Assembly: GCA_030063045.1 (NCBI GenBank)
Contig: JAQSEB010000122.1
Span: 186,001-250,000 of the forward strand
From: Pratylenchus scribneri
Lineage: Eukaryota > Nematoda > Chromadorea > Rhabditida > Pratylenchidae
Direction of reading: 5' to 3'
Length of the DNA: 64,000 nt
Each line of letters opens with the position of its first letter. Within the stretch, counting starts at the first letter, position 1. The notes below the pieces were generated by a model. That model was not told where the DNA came from, searched no databases, and was given only the letters and a program-made list of their open reading frames with translations. The translations under genes and the position numbers were made by a program. Positions 22,871 through 35,632 of the stretch are shown here, in pieces.

Positions 22871-23690
22871 CATTTTAGAGACTTATTTTTTGTCCAGGGA
22901 GAGGTCTATTTAATTCTGCAATTTTTAAGAATATTTTATTATCTAATTTTATGTAGAATTAAGACTGCAAATGCATTTTTTATGTGATTTTTTAGCTATT
23001 TTTTGTATACATCTACGTATACATCTACACAGAATATAGTCTGCAAATGCATTTTAGAGACTTATTTTTTGTCCAGGGAGAGGTCTATTTAATTCTGCAA
23101 TTTTTAAGAATATTTTATTATCTAATTTTATGTAGAATTAAGACTGCAAATGCATTTTTTATGTGATTTTTTAGCTATTTTTTGTATACATCTACGTATA
23201 CATCTACACAGAATATAGTCTGCAAATGCATTTTAGAGACTTATTTTTTGTCCAGGGAGAGGTCTATTTAATTCTGCAATTTTTAAGAATATTTTATTAT
23301 CTAATTTTATGTAGAATTAAGACTGCAAATGCATTTTTTATGTGATTTTTTAGCTATTTTTTGTATACATCTACGTATACATCTACACAGAATATAGTCT
23401 GCAAATGCATTTTAGAGACTTATTTTTTGTCCAGGGAGAGGTCTATTTAATTCTGCAATTTTTAAGAATATTTTATTATCTAATTTTATGTAGAATTAAG
23501 ACTGCAAATGCATTTTTTATGTGATTTTTTAGCTATTTTTTGTATACATCTACGTATACATCTACACAGAATATAGTCTGCAAATGCATTTTAGAGACTT
23601 ATTTTTTGTCCAGGGAGAGGTCTATTTAATTCTGCAATTTTTAAGAATATCTTATTATCTAATTTTATGTAGAATTAAGACTGCAAATGC
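22871..23690. repeat. Run of consecutive 179-bp long satellite units
   Basis: The long-unit marker cattttagag begins at 22871, 23050, 23229, 23408 and 23587, exactly 179 bp apart, with no short monomer between. The equivalent place in superunit 2 (about 45.2-45.7 kb) has three, a difference of exactly 2 x 179 bp. Confidence 0.9.
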
Positions 23691-25448
23691 ATTTTCTATG
23701 TGATTTTTTTATCTATTTTTTGTATACATCTACGTATACATTTACACAGAATATAGTCTGCAAATGCATTTTCCATTGGATTTTTGATAATTTTTTTGTA
23801 TACATCTACGTATACATCTACACAGAATATAGTCTGCAAATGCATTTTAGAGACTTATTTTTTGTCCAGGGAGAGGTCTATTTAATTCTGCAATTTTTAA
23901 GAATATTTTATTATCTAATTTTATGTAGAATTAAGACTGCAAATGCATTTTTTATGTGATTTTTTAGCTATTTTTTGTATACATCTACGTATACATCTAC
24001 ACAGAATATAGTCTGCAAATGCATTTTCCATTGGATTTTTGATAATTTTTTTGTATACATCTACGTATACATCTACACAGAATATAGTCTGCAAATGCAT
24101 TTTCCATGGGAAGATTTATAATTTTTTGTATACATCTACGTATACATCTACACAGAATAAAGTCTGCAAATGCATTTTCCATGGGAAGATTTATAATTTT
24201 TTGTATACATCTACGTATACATCTACACAGAATAAAGTCTGCAAATGCATTTTCCATGGGATGTTTTATAATTTTTTTGTATACATCTACGTATACATCT
24301 ACACAGAATATAGTCTGCAAATGCATTTTAGAGACTTATTTTTTGTCCAGGGAGAGGTCTATTTAATTCTGCAATTTTTAAGAATATCTTATTATCTAAT
24401 TTTATGTAGAATTAAGACTGCAAATGCATTTTCTATGTGATTTTTTTATCTATTTTTTGTATACATCTACGTAATAATTTACACAGAATATAGTCTGCAA
24501 ATGCATTTTCCATTGGATTTTTGATAATTTTTTTGTATACATCTACGTATACATCTACACAGAATATAGTCTGCAAATGCATTTTCCATTGGATTTTTGA
24601 TAATTTTTTTGTATACATCTACGTATACATCTACACAGAATATAGTCTGCAAATGCATTTTAGAGACTTATTTTTTGTCCAGGGAGAGGTCTATTTAATT
24701 CTGCAATTTTTAAGAATATTTTATTATCTAATTTTATGTAGAATTAAGACTGCAAATGCATTTTTTATGTGATTTTTTAGCTATTTTTTGTATACATCTA
24801 CGTATACATCTACACAGAATATAGTCTGCAAATGCATTTTCCATTGGATTTTTGATAATTTTTTTGTATACATCTACGTATACATCTACACAGAATATAG
24901 TCTGCAAATGCATTTTCCATGGGAAGATTTATAATTTTTTGTATACATCTACGTATACATCTACACAGAATAAAGTCTGCAAATGCATTTTCCATGGGAA
25001 GATTTATAATTTTTTGTATACATCTACGTATACATCTACACAGAATAAAGTCTGCAAATGCATTTTAGAGACTTATTTTTTGTCCAGGGAGAGGTCTATT
25101 AATTCTGCAATTTTTAAGAATATCTTATTATCTAATTTTATGTAGAATTAAGACTGCAAATGCATTTTCTATGTGATTTTTTTTATCTATTTTTTGTATA
25201 CATCTACGTATACATTTACACAGAATATAGTCTGCAAATGCATTTTCCATTGGATTTTTGATAATTTTTTTGTATACATCTACGTATACATCTACACAGA
25301 ATATAGTCTGCAAATGCATTTTAGAGACTTATTTTTTGTCCAGGGAGAGGTCTATTTAATTCTGCAATTTTTAAGAATATCTTATTATCTAATTTTATGT
25401 AGAATTAAGACTGCAAATGCATTTTCTATGTGATTTTTTATCTATTTT

Positions 25449-28400
25449 TTGTGTATACATCTACGTATACATCTACACAGAATAAAGTCTGCAAATGCAT
25501 TTTCCATGGGATGTTTTATAATTTTTTTGTATACATCTACGTATACATCTACACAGAATATAGTCTGCAAATGCATTTTCCATGGGATGTTTTATAATTT
25601 TTTTGTATACATCTACGTATACATCTACACAGAATATAGTCTGCAAATGCATTTTAGAGACTTATTTTTTGTCCAGGGAGAGGTCTATTTAATTCTGCAA
25701 TTTTTAAGAATATCTTATTATCTAATTTTATGTAGAATTAAGACTGCAAATGCATTTTTTATGTGATTTTTTAGCTATTTTTTGTATACATCTACGTATA
25801 CATCTACACAGAATATAGTCTGCAAATGCATTTTCCATTGGATTTTTGATAATTTTTTTGTATACATCTACGTATACATCTACACAGAATATAGTCTGCA
25901 AATGCATTTTCCATGGGAAGATTTATAATTTTTTGTATACATCTACGTATACATCTACACAGAATATAGTCTGCAAATGCATTTTAGAGACTTATTTTTT
26001 GTCCAGGGAGAGGTCTATTTAATTCTGCAATTTTTAAGAATATCTTATTATCTAATTTTATGTAGAATTAAGACTGCAAATGCATTTTCTATGTGATTTT
26101 TTTATCTATTTTTTGTATACATCTACGTATACATCTACACAGAATATAGTCTGCAAATGCATTTTCCATGGGAAGATTTATAATTTTTTGTATACATCTA
26201 CGTATACATCTACACAGAATAAAGTCTGCAAATGCATTTTCCATGGGAAGATTTATAATTTTTTGTATACATCTACGTATACATCTACACAGAATATAGT
26301 CTGCAAATGCATTTTAGAGACTTATTTTTTGTCCAGGGAGAGGTCTATTTAATTCTGCAATTTTTAAGAATATCTTATTATCTAATTTTATGTAGAATTA
26401 AGACTGCAAATGCATTTTCTATGTGATTTTTTTATCTATTTTTTGTATACATCTACGTATACATCTACACAGAATATAGTCTGCAAATGCATTTTCCATG
26501 GGAAGATTTATAATTTTTTGTATACATCTACGTATACATCTACACAGAATAAAGTCTGCAAATGCATTTTCCATGGGATGTTTTATAATTTTTTTGTATA
26601 CATCTACGTATACATCTACACAGAATATAGTCTGCAAATGCATTTTCCATGGGATGTTTTATAATTTTTTTGTATACATCTACGTATACATCTACACAGA
26701 ATATAGTCTGCAAATGCATTTTAGAGACTTATTTTTTGTCCAGGGAGAGGTCTATTTAATTCTGCAATTTTTAAGAATATCTTATTATCTAATTTTATGT
26801 AGAATTAAGACTGCAAATGCATTTTTTATGTGATTTTTTAGCTATTTTTTGTATACATCTACGTATACATCTACACAGAATATAGTCTGCAAATGCATTT
26901 TCCATTGGATTTTTGATAATTTTTTTGTATACATCTACGTATACATCTACACAGAATATAGTCTGCAAATGCATTTTCCATGGGAAGATTTATAATTTTT
27001 TGTATACATCTACGTATACATCTACACAGAATATAGTCTGCAAATGCATTTTAGAGACTTATTTTTTGTCTAGGGAGAGGTCATTTAATTCTGCAATTTT
27101 TAAGAATATCTTATTATCTAATTTTATGTAGAATTAAGACTGCAAATGCATTTTCTATGTGATTTTTTTATCTATTTTTTGTATACATCTACGTATACAT
27201 CTACACAGAATATAGTCTGCAAATGCATTTTCCATGGGAAGATTTATAATTTTTTGTATACATCTACGTATACATCTACACAGAATAAAGTCTGCAAATG
27301 CATTTTCCATGGGATGTTTTATAATTTTTTTGTATACATCTACGTATACATCTACACAGAATATAGTCTGCAAATGCATTTTCCATGGGATGTTTTATAA
27401 TTTTTTTGTATACATCTACGTATACATCTACACAGAATATAGTCTGCAAATGCATTTTAGAGACTTATTTTTTGTCCAGGGAGAGGTCTATTTAATTCTG
27501 CAATTTTTAAGAATATCTTATTATCTAATTTTATGTAGAATTAAGACTGCAAATGCATTTTCTATGTGATTTTTTTATCTATTTTTTGTATACATCTACG
27601 TATACATCTACACAGAATATAGTCTGCAAATGCATTTTCCATGGGAAGATTTATAATTTTTTGTATACATCTACGTATACATCTACACAGAATAAAGTCT
27701 GCAAATGCATTTTCCATGGGATGTTTTATAATTTTTTTGTATACATCTACGTATACATCTACACAGAATATAGTCTGCAAATGCATTTTCCATGGGATGT
27801 TTTATAATTTTTTTGTATACATCTACGTATACATCTACACAGAATATAGTCTGCAAATGCATTTTCCATGGGAAGATTTATAATTTTTTGTATACATCTA
27901 CGTATACATCTACACAGAATAAAGTCTGCAAATGCATTTTAGAGACTTATTTTTTGTCCAGGGAGAGGTCTATTTAATTCTGCAATTTTTAAGAATATCT
28001 TATTATCTAATTTTATGTAGAATTAAGACTGCAAATGCATTTTCTATGTGATTTTTTTTTATCTATTTTTTGTATACATCTACGTATACATCTATACAGA
28101 ATATAGTCTGCAAATGCATTTTCCATGGGATGTTTTATAATTTTTTTGTATACATCTACGTATACATCTACACAGAATATAGTCTGCAAATGCATTTTAG
28201 AGACTTATTTTTTGTCCAGGGAGAGGTCTATTTAATTCTGCAATTTTTAAGAATATCTTATTATCTAATTTTATGTAGAATTAAGACTGCAAATGCATTT
28301 TCTATGTGATTTTTTTTATCTATTTTTTGTATACATCTACGTATACATCTACATAGAATATAGTCTGCAAATGCGTTTTCTATGTGATTTTTTATCTATT

Positions 28401-31356
28401 TTTTGTGTATACATCTACGTATACATCTACACAGAATAAAGTCTGCAAATGCATTTTCCATGGGATGTTTTATAATTTTTTTGTATACATCTACGTATAC
28501 ATCTACACAGAATATAGTCTGCAAATGCATTTTCCATGGGATGTTTTATAATTTTTTTGTATACATCTACGTATACATCTACACAGAATATAGTCTGCAA
28601 ATGCATTTTAGAGACTTATTTTTTGTCCAGGGAGAGGTCTATTTAATTCTGCAATTTTTAAGAATATCTTATTATCTAATTTTATGTAGAATTAAGACTG
28701 CAAATGCATTTTTTATGTGATTTTTTAGCTATTTTTTGTATACATCTACGTATACATCTACACAGAATATAGTCTGCAAATGCATTTTCCATTGGATTTT
28801 TGATAATTTTTTTGTATACATCTACGTATACATCTACACAGAATATAGTCTGCAAATGCATTTTCCATGGGAAGATTTATAATTTTTTGTATACATCTAC
28901 GTATACATCTACACAGAATATAGTCTGCAAATGCATTTTAGAGACTTATTTTTTGTCCAGGGAGAGGTCTATTTAATTCTGCAATTTTTAAGAATATCTT
29001 ATTATCTAATTTTATGTAGAATTAAGACTGCAAATGCATTTTCTATGTGATTTTTTTATCTATTTTTTGTATACATCTACGTATACATCTACACAGAATA
29101 TAGTCTGCAAATGCATTTTCCATGGGAAGATTTATAATTTTTTGTATACATCTACGTATACATCTACACAGAATAAAGTCTGCAAATGCATTTTCCATGG
29201 GAAGATTTATAATTTTTTGTATACATCTACGTATACATCTACACAGAATATAGTCTGCAAATGCATTTTAGAGACTTATTTTTTGTCCAGGGAGAGGTCT
29301 ATTTAATTCTGCAATTTTTAAGAATATCTTATTATCTAATTTTATGTAGAATTAAGACTGCAAATGCATTTTCTATGTGATTTTTTTATCTATTTTTTGT
29401 ATACATCTACGTATACATCTACACAGAATATAGTCTGCAAATGCATTTTCCATGGGAAGATTTATAATTTTTTGTATACATCTACGTATACATCTACACA
29501 GAATAAAGTCTGCAAATGCATTTTCCATGGGATGTTTTATAATTTTTTTGTATACATCTACGTATACATCTACACAGAATATAGTCTGCAAATGCATTTT
29601 CCATGGGATGTTTTATAATTTTTTTGTATACATCTACGTATACATCTACACAGAATATAGTCTGCAAATGCATTTTAGAGACTTATTTTTTGTCCAGGGA
29701 GAGGTCTATTTAATTCTGCAATTTTTAAGAATATCTTATTATCTAATTTTATGTAGAATTAAGACTGCAAATGCATTTTTTATGTGATTTTTTAGCTATT
29801 TTTTGTATACATCTACGTATACATCTACACAGAATATAGTCTGCAAATGCATTTTCCATTGGATTTTTGATAATTTTTTTGTATACATCTACGTATACAT
29901 CTACACAGAATATAGTCTGCAAATGCATTTTCCATGGGAAGATTTATAATTTTTTGTATACATCTACGTATACATCTACACAGAATATAGTCTGCAAATG
30001 CATTTTAGAGACTTATTTTTTGTCTAGGGAGAGGTCATTTAATTCTGCAATTTTTAAGAATATCTTATTATCTAATTTTATGTAGAATTAAGACTGCAAA
30101 TGCATTTTCTATGTGATTTTTTTATCTATTTTTTGTATACATCTACGTATACATCTACACAGAATATAGTCTGCAAATGCATTTTCCATGGGAAGATTTA
30201 TAATTTTTTGTATACATCTACGTATACATCTACACAGAATAAAGTCTGCAAATGCATTTTCCATGGGATGTTTTATAATTTTTTTGTATACATCTACGTA
30301 TACATCTACACAGAATATAGTCTGCAAATGCATTTTCCATGGGATGTTTTATAATTTTTTTGTATACATCTACGTATACATCTACACAGAATATAGTCTG
30401 CAAATGCATTTTAGAGACTTATTTTTTGTCCAGGGAGAGGTCTATTTAATTCTGCAATTTTTAAGAATATCTTATTATCTAATTTTATGTAGAATTAAGA
30501 CTGCAAATGCATTTTCTATGTGATTTTTTTATCTATTTTTTGTATACATCTACGTATACATCTACACAGAATATAGTCTGCAAATGCATTTTCCATGGGA
30601 AGATTTATAATTTTTTGTATACATCTACGTATACATCTACACAGAATAAAGTCTGCAAATGCATTTTCCATGGGATGTTTTATAATTTTTTTGTATACAT
30701 CTACGTATACATCTACACAGAATATAGTCTGCAAATGCATTTTCCATGGGATGTTTTATAATTTTTTTGTATACATCTACGTATACATCTACACAGAATA
30801 TAGTCTGCAAATGCATTTTCCATGGGAAGATTTATAATTTTTTGTATACATCTACGTATACATCTACACAGAATAAAGTCTGCAAATGCATTTTAGAGAC
30901 TTATTTTTTGTCCAGGGAGAGGTCTATTTAATTCTGCAATTTTTAAGAATATCTTATTATCTAATTTTATGTAGAATTAAGACTGCAAATGCATTTTCTA
31001 TGTGATTTTTTTTTATCTATTTTTTGTATACATCTACGTATACATCTATACAGAATATAGTCTGCAAATGCATTTTCCATGGGATGTTTTATAATTTTTT
31101 TGTATACATCTACGTATACATCTACACAGAATATAGTCTGCAAATGCATTTTAGAGACTTATTTTTTGTCCAGGGAGAGGTCTATTTAATTCTGCAATTT
31201 TTAAGAATATCTTATTATCTAATTTTATGTAGAATTAAGACTGCAAATGCATTTTCTATGTGATTTTTTTTATCTATTTTTTGTATACATCTACGTATAC
31301 ATTTACACAGAATATAGTCTGCAAATGCATTTTCCATTGGATTTTTGATAATTTTT
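25449..31356. repeat. Exact-spaced tandem duplication, 2 x 2,954 bp
   Basis: 25449-28402 matches 28403-31356 at a constant offset of 2,954 bp, including the rare tgtctaggg variant near 27069 and 30022 and an 8-base T run. In superunit 1 only one copy exists (about 2263-5216). The junction monomer at 28356-28433 is a 78-bp hybrid found only here. Confidence 0.88.
28356..28433. repeat. Recombinant junction monomer (78 bp)
   Basis: It starts like a normal monomer (gaatatagtctgcaaatgc) but continues gttttctatgtg..., the tail normally found only after the 104-bp extra segment of a long unit. It then has ttgtgtatac, as near 2269 and 25450. This is what a crossover between the two copies of ctgcaaatgcatttt, one at the monomer start and one inside the long unit, would leave. 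Confidence 0.8.
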
Positions 31357-31801
31357 TTGTATACATCTACGTATACATCTACACAGAATATAGTCTGCAA
31401 ATGCATTTTCCATGGGAAGATTTATAATTTTTTGTATACATCTACGTATACATCTACACAGAATAAAGTCTGCAAATGCATTTTCCATGGGATGTTTTAT
31501 AATTTTTTTGTATACATCTACGTATACATCTACACAGAATATAGTCTGCAAATGCATTTTCCATGGGATGTTTTATAATTTTTTTGTATACATCTACGTA
31601 TACATCTACACAGAATATAGTCTGCAAATGCATTTTAGAGACTTATTTTTTGTCCAGGGAGAGGTCTATTTAATTCTGCAATTTTTAAGAATATCTTATT
31701 ATCTAATTTTATGTAGAATTAAGACTGCAAATGCATTTTCTATGTGATTTTTTTATCTATTTTTTGTATACATCTACGTATACATTTACACAGAATATAG
31801 T

Positions 31802-31806
31802 CTGCA
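31802..31806. other. Target site duplication, left of LTR element copy 2
   Basis: CTGCA, repeated at 37836-37840. It is the same sequence and the same position in the monomer as for copy 1. Confidence 0.93.
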
Positions 31807-32117
31807 TGTAGCGTTCCCTTAGAACGCCAAAAATAGACTCAAATTTCCCCAAATTTACTCTTCCCAAAGTCAAATACAATAGTCCGGTTTCACAACTTTA
31901 TTTTCCGCAATTGAAGGCAAAAAAAGGCAATTATTAATCCAAAGTCAGAAGGCAAAAAGTGGGCAAAGTTATGGAATGAAGAATGGATGCTGGGGGGAAG
32001 ATCGGATATATTTTATGGTGGCAATCCAAAGGGGGACAAGGAAATCCATTAGTGTAAAATGTGGGAAAAAATGGCTTTGGGGTGAATTCATCAAAAAGGG
32101 ATTTTGCGGATGCAACA
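31807..32117 (-). repeat. 3' LTR of copy 2 (311 bp)
   Basis: It runs from TGTAGCG to GCAACA on the plus strand and matches 37525-37835 without visible differences. Confidence 0.95.
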
Positions 32118-32146
32118 CTGCCCGGGCCAAAAATTTTCAATTCAAG

Positions 32147-32866
32147 CTAATCTACGGGTTTAAGCCAATCAATGTCATTTGCATATGGTAATGGGGGAGG
32201 AAATGGAAATGTGATCGAATTTAATGGTTTTGGTTGTTCCATTTTCATCTTCTCCATTGCCAAATTCTCAATTCTCCCATCCGCCAAAATTCGCACACGC
32301 GACCAAATTGCTGATGAAGATGGGGCTTGGGGCAATGCAATTCGATTGGCAGGCAACATAGGTGGATGGGTGGCCCGTGGATGGACATTGGGGGCCAAAT
32401 CATTGACATTGTGGACAAATTGGGGGGCATGATTTGTTGGCCGTGTAATTTTGGGATGGGAATAAGGTTTTGGACGGGTGCGCAAATTAATTACCTCAAT
32501 TGGTTTGCCACGTTGTGGAGATGGTGAGGGCGGCAACACACGCGGAGGCACCATTCGAGGATTGGCCATTTCATTCGTTGGCGAAGGACTTGGAGGCAAA
32601 ATTCGGGGGTGTTTATGTTGTTTCGTTGTTTCATCCGGAGGTGGGCCCTTTGTTGCATCCATTTTGGGAGAGGCGGCAGGTGAAGAAGCATCCATTTGAT
32701 TATTAGGTGAATTGGCCAGAGATGAAGCATATGAAGAGAGGGAAATGTCGTCTTCCATTTGTTGATTATTTGTGGTTGTTGTGGGATCAGGAGGGTGGTT
32801 AGACATAAGATTAAGGTGGGATAGGATTAAATGGATTGCCTTTTGGTGGATTTTTGGTCTTGACAT
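32147..32866 (-). CDS. Pro-rich protein of the LTR element, copy 2 (239 aa)
   Basis: It has the same predicted protein as 5993-6712: a Pro/Ser/Thr-rich N-terminal half with the doubled LPPSPSP motif and a less biased C-terminal third. No family is recognised. Keeping the frame while the neighbouring membrane ORF is broken says little, since the copies are very young. Confidence 0.6.
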   Translation of the reverse strand: MSRPKIHQKAIHLILSHLNLMSNHPPDPTTTTNNQQMEDDISLSSYASSLANSPNNQMDASSPAASPKMDATKGPPPDETTKQHKHPRILPPSPSPTNEMANPRMVPPRVLPPSPSPQRGKPIEVINLRTRPKPYSHPKITRPTNHAPQFVHNVNDLAPNVHPRATHPPMLPANRIALPQAPSSSAIWSRVRILADGRIENLAMEKMKMEQPKPLNSITFPFPPPLPYANDIDWLKPVD

Positions 32867-32915
32867 TTAAAAAATAAACTAAAATGTATGAATGGAAATT
32901 GGGGAATTGGGTCAA

Positions 32916-33476
32916 TCATGGGTAATTCTTCATTTCAATCTCGTTAGTGGGGTTATTGGCGGGGAAATTGGTTTGATTTTGGCGTGTTTTGCGAATGAAA
33001 ATGGAATGGAAAACCAGGATAATCTTAAGAAGAATTGAAATAGCAAAGAGGAAGAGGGCACAGAGTATGAAAGTGGACAATTCGGGTTACTCATAGAAAA
33101 ATTGGCCAAGGGTATCAAGACCCATGTATAAGGCAGCAGTCCCCAGAATTGTGGCACAACCTTTGAAGAATTTGGCCCGGGTGTTGGGACTTTTGCCAAG
33201 ATTTTTGCCAATAATAAGATGTTTGGGTTTGGGGGGACGGGCTTCTGCAATGGTGAGGAAAATAAAGAGAACAATTACCAGGAGAGTGGGAGGGGGAGTC
33301 CATGGTTTGCGGCGTTTGGTGCGGCATGAATTCTTTCGGCAAATGAAGCAAAAAAGGCCGATGATAAGGATGAGCAAAATCACAAAAAATGTCAATTTGG
33401 CAAAGAATTCGGATTTGGTTTGGTTTTCCATGAAAATATTTACACTAATAATATCAATTGAAAGTAAGCTGCCCAT
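32916..33476 (-). pseudogene. Membrane ORF of the LTR element, truncated by a nonsense codon (copy 2)
   Basis: It is collinear with 6762-7322. The plus-strand base at 33089 is a where copy 1 has c (6935), which turns Glu130 (GAA) into TAA. The product would be 129 residues, keeping the first two hydrophobic segments and the weak third, and losing the strongest C-terminal membrane segment (residues 134-156) and the hydrophilic tail. The rest of the frame remains open after the stop. Most likely this is a random mutation after the duplication; a sequencing or assembly error is possible. Confidence 0.75.
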
Positions 33477-33679
33477 AATAGCAGTAGATAGATTGTGGTA
33501 AATAAATTTGGTTTGATGAGTGAATTTGGTTTATAAGCTGTAAAATGGGAAATTAATTAATGGATAAATGGAAAAATGTTTATAAAATGTTCGGATAAAT
33601 GGCAAAGACAATTTAAATGTGTTCCGCGGAGCGCGCTGGGGGAGGGCGGAAATGTTTACAATATGAGAATGTTGAGGAT
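33477..33679 (-). other. Non-coding spacer between integrase and membrane ORFs, copy 2
   Basis: It matches 7323-7525, including the GC-rich patch near 33622-33649. No ORF or RNA gene is seen. Confidence 0.5.
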
Positions 33680-35632
33680 TTATTGTCGGGGAACTTTCCT
33701 ACTTCTTAGTTGGATAAAATCTTTCTCAGGATTTGGCGGAATTACATTAATTGTGGGAAGTGGTTGGTCAATTTTATTTTCAACATCGTGGGAAAGAAGA
33801 TTGGATGGAGAATTGGATGATTGTTCACGTGAAAAAGTGGCATTGGGAATACGGTGGGAAAGTTCAGTTACAGTTTCCAAAGGGTACAAATGGTGAATTG
33901 AGCGAATTTTCAATTTATGGTCAGATAATTTCAATTGGGCGGTTTCGGGTTCACCATTTTGATTATAGAACAATTCTTGAATTATGCCAATGGACCAAAT
34001 AGATTGGGGGAGATTGGGATCATAAATGAGGACCATTTCACCAATAATAGGGAAGCGATTTGCTGGGGGAGAAATTTTAGTCATTCTTTCGCGTAATGAG
34101 GTGAGGTAGTCCATTTTCCATTTCTCCCAAAAAAATTTAGAAGATGATGATAATTTGCTCCATAAAAGGGATAGGGCATTTGGCTCGCTATATTTTAATT
34201 GAAAGTCTGGGTCATTTTCATCAAAGTTTGGGAAAGGAAATGGATTAATTTTGCGTAAAGGTTGTAAAAAATTAATTGGGCAAAGTGGGCGAGGTTCATT
34301 GGGATTGCTTGAATCAAATGTGATAGGACGGGAATTAATTATAGTGGTGATTTCAAAAAGACATGTGTAAATGGAATTAATTGGAAATAATTTGGGGTAT
34401 ATGCCTTTGGACAATGAACGGCGAAGGTGAAATTTAATAAGCGCCATGAATCTTTCGTAGTGGCCCCCCTGCCAAGCCGCAAGGGGGGCCCTAAATTTCC
34501 ATTCAATTGAAGAAAATTGGGGAGGGAGGATGGAAAAAACACGTTGGGTGAGTTGAAAATTGGTCGCATTATCACAATAAATTTTGGAAGGGGAATAGAG
34601 GGCGAAAAAGCGGCGAAAAATTTCAATTAAATTTTGGGCGGTCATATCGTATGCTAAATCAAGGAAAATCGCGCGGGTTGACAAACATACAAATACTGCA
34701 ATCCATATTTTCATTGTGGATAATTTATTTGGTTTTAATTTTTTGATAATGGCAGAATTGGGGCACAATTTTTCAGAAAGGCGAATATGAATAGGTCCCA
34801 AATAATCAAGACCAGTAAAAGTAAAAGGTGGCGAAGGATTTACGCGTTCAGAAGGTAATGGAGGAAAATTGGGCAATTCGAATGGCTTAGAGGTGAATTT
34901 CCTACAGGGGAGACAAAATGAATGGAGCGTATGTTCTACAATTCTTCGCCCGCGCGGAATCCAGTAGGAATTTCGTATTAATGAAAGTGTTTGTAAAGGC
35001 GATAAATGATGGTTAATTAAATGGGTTTCATAAATAAGAAGTTTGGTCAAAGGCGAATGTGGCGGTAAATAAATTGGACAAATAGTATTGGGGTTAGCAT
35101 TTAGATTATCAAAGCGGCCTTTACAACGGAAAATGTTGAATTCATCTTTAAATAAGCCCAATTTGTTATTGTCAATTTCGGGAGGTGGGTGACGAGTTTG
35201 TTCATTATAAATCAAGAAAAGAAGCGCCAGTCTTAATTCAATTAATTTGATGTGAAAAGAAGGAAAAATTTTCGGCAGAACAAATGAGGGAAACAATTTT
35301 GTAATAATATTTGGTTTTAATCGAATGATAATGCGAAGGAAATAAACAGTAGTGTCAATAAGCCGAGGGAGTCTAGAGAATTTGGCTGGGTCAATGATTA
35401 CAATTTGTGTGGATTGCTGAATATTGAAGGTAAACAGAGGGTTTTGGTCAAGGGATGGATTGGAAGATGGAACAGATTTAAATTCATTTGATGAAAAGGA
35501 TTTAATTTGAGAATTGATTGGCCAATGAATGTGGGAAGTGGAAAGCCAATCCGGACCGTGCCACCATAGTTTTGAGTTTTGGAGCAAAATTGGAGAAGAG
35601 AGGCCACGGGTTGGCAGGTCCGCAGGGTTCAT
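33680..35632 (-). CDS. BEL/Pao Pol C-terminal region: integrase, copy 2 (650 aa)
   Basis: It has the same predicted protein as 7526-9478, with the zinc-binding H204/H208/C240/C243, the catalytic D276/D354/E393 and the DUF5641-like tail all kept. It begins at the NPAD motif that should follow RNase H and overlaps the gag stop by ATGA, so the loss of reverse transcriptase predates the duplication of the locus. Confidence 0.9.
   Translation of the reverse strand: MNPADLPTRGLSSPILLQNSKLWWHGPDWLSTSHIHWPINSQIKSFSSNEFKSVPSSNPSLDQNPLFTFNIQQSTQIVIIDPAKFSRLPRLIDTTVYFLRIIIRLKPNIITKLFPSFVLPKIFPSFHIKLIELRLALLFLIYNEQTRHPPPEIDNNKLGLFKDEFNIFRCKGRFDNLNANPNTICPIYLPPHSPLTKLLIYETHLINHHLSPLQTLSLIRNSYWIPRGRRIVEHTLHSFCLPCRKFTSKPFELPNFPPLPSERVNPSPPFTFTGLDYLGPIHIRLSEKLCPNSAIIKKLKPNKLSTMKIWIAVFVCLSTRAIFLDLAYDMTAQNLIEIFRRFFALYSPSKIYCDNATNFQLTQRVFSILPPQFSSIEWKFRAPLAAWQGGHYERFMALIKFHLRRSLSKGIYPKLFPINSIYTCLFEITTIINSRPITFDSSNPNEPRPLCPINFLQPLRKINPFPFPNFDENDPDFQLKYSEPNALSLLWSKLSSSSKFFWEKWKMDYLTSLRERMTKISPPANRFPIIGEMVLIYDPNLPQSIWSIGIIQELFYNQNGEPETAQLKLSDHKLKIRSIHHLYPLETVTELSHRIPNATFSREQSSNSPSNLLSHDVENKIDQPLPTINVIPPNPEKDFIQLRSRKVPRQ

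Larger units (their letters stand above)
1624..24809. repeat. Superunit 1 of the satellite locus (about 23.2 kb)
   Basis: The order of monomer variants starting near 1624 restarts near 24810, 49231 and 63486. A shared diagnostic is a one-base deletion in the long unit (gaggtctattaatt instead of gaggtctatttaatt), with the variant's tattaatt at 1911, 25097, 49518 and 63772. This superunit contains retrotransposon copy 1. Boundaries are approximate because the start point in a tandem array is arbitrary. Confidence 0.8.
11682..31806. repeat. Satellite array, middle block (20.1 kb)
   Basis: Uninterrupted satellite made of A, B, D and long C/E units. It contains pairs of exact 407-bp A-B-B-C units (13175 and 13582; 20345 and 20752; 21908 and 22315; 27146 and 27553; 30100 and 30507). 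It also holds an approximately 3.06-3.21 kb tandem duplication (about 12250-18514), a run of five consecutive long units (from 22871) and a 2,954-bp tandem duplication (25449-31356). Long units are sometimes followed by D tails (for example near 11870, 15400 and 18450) instead of C or E tails, so the cassettes are interchangeable. I see no gene, and the many short frames repeat the same translated monomer. Confidence 0.97.
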
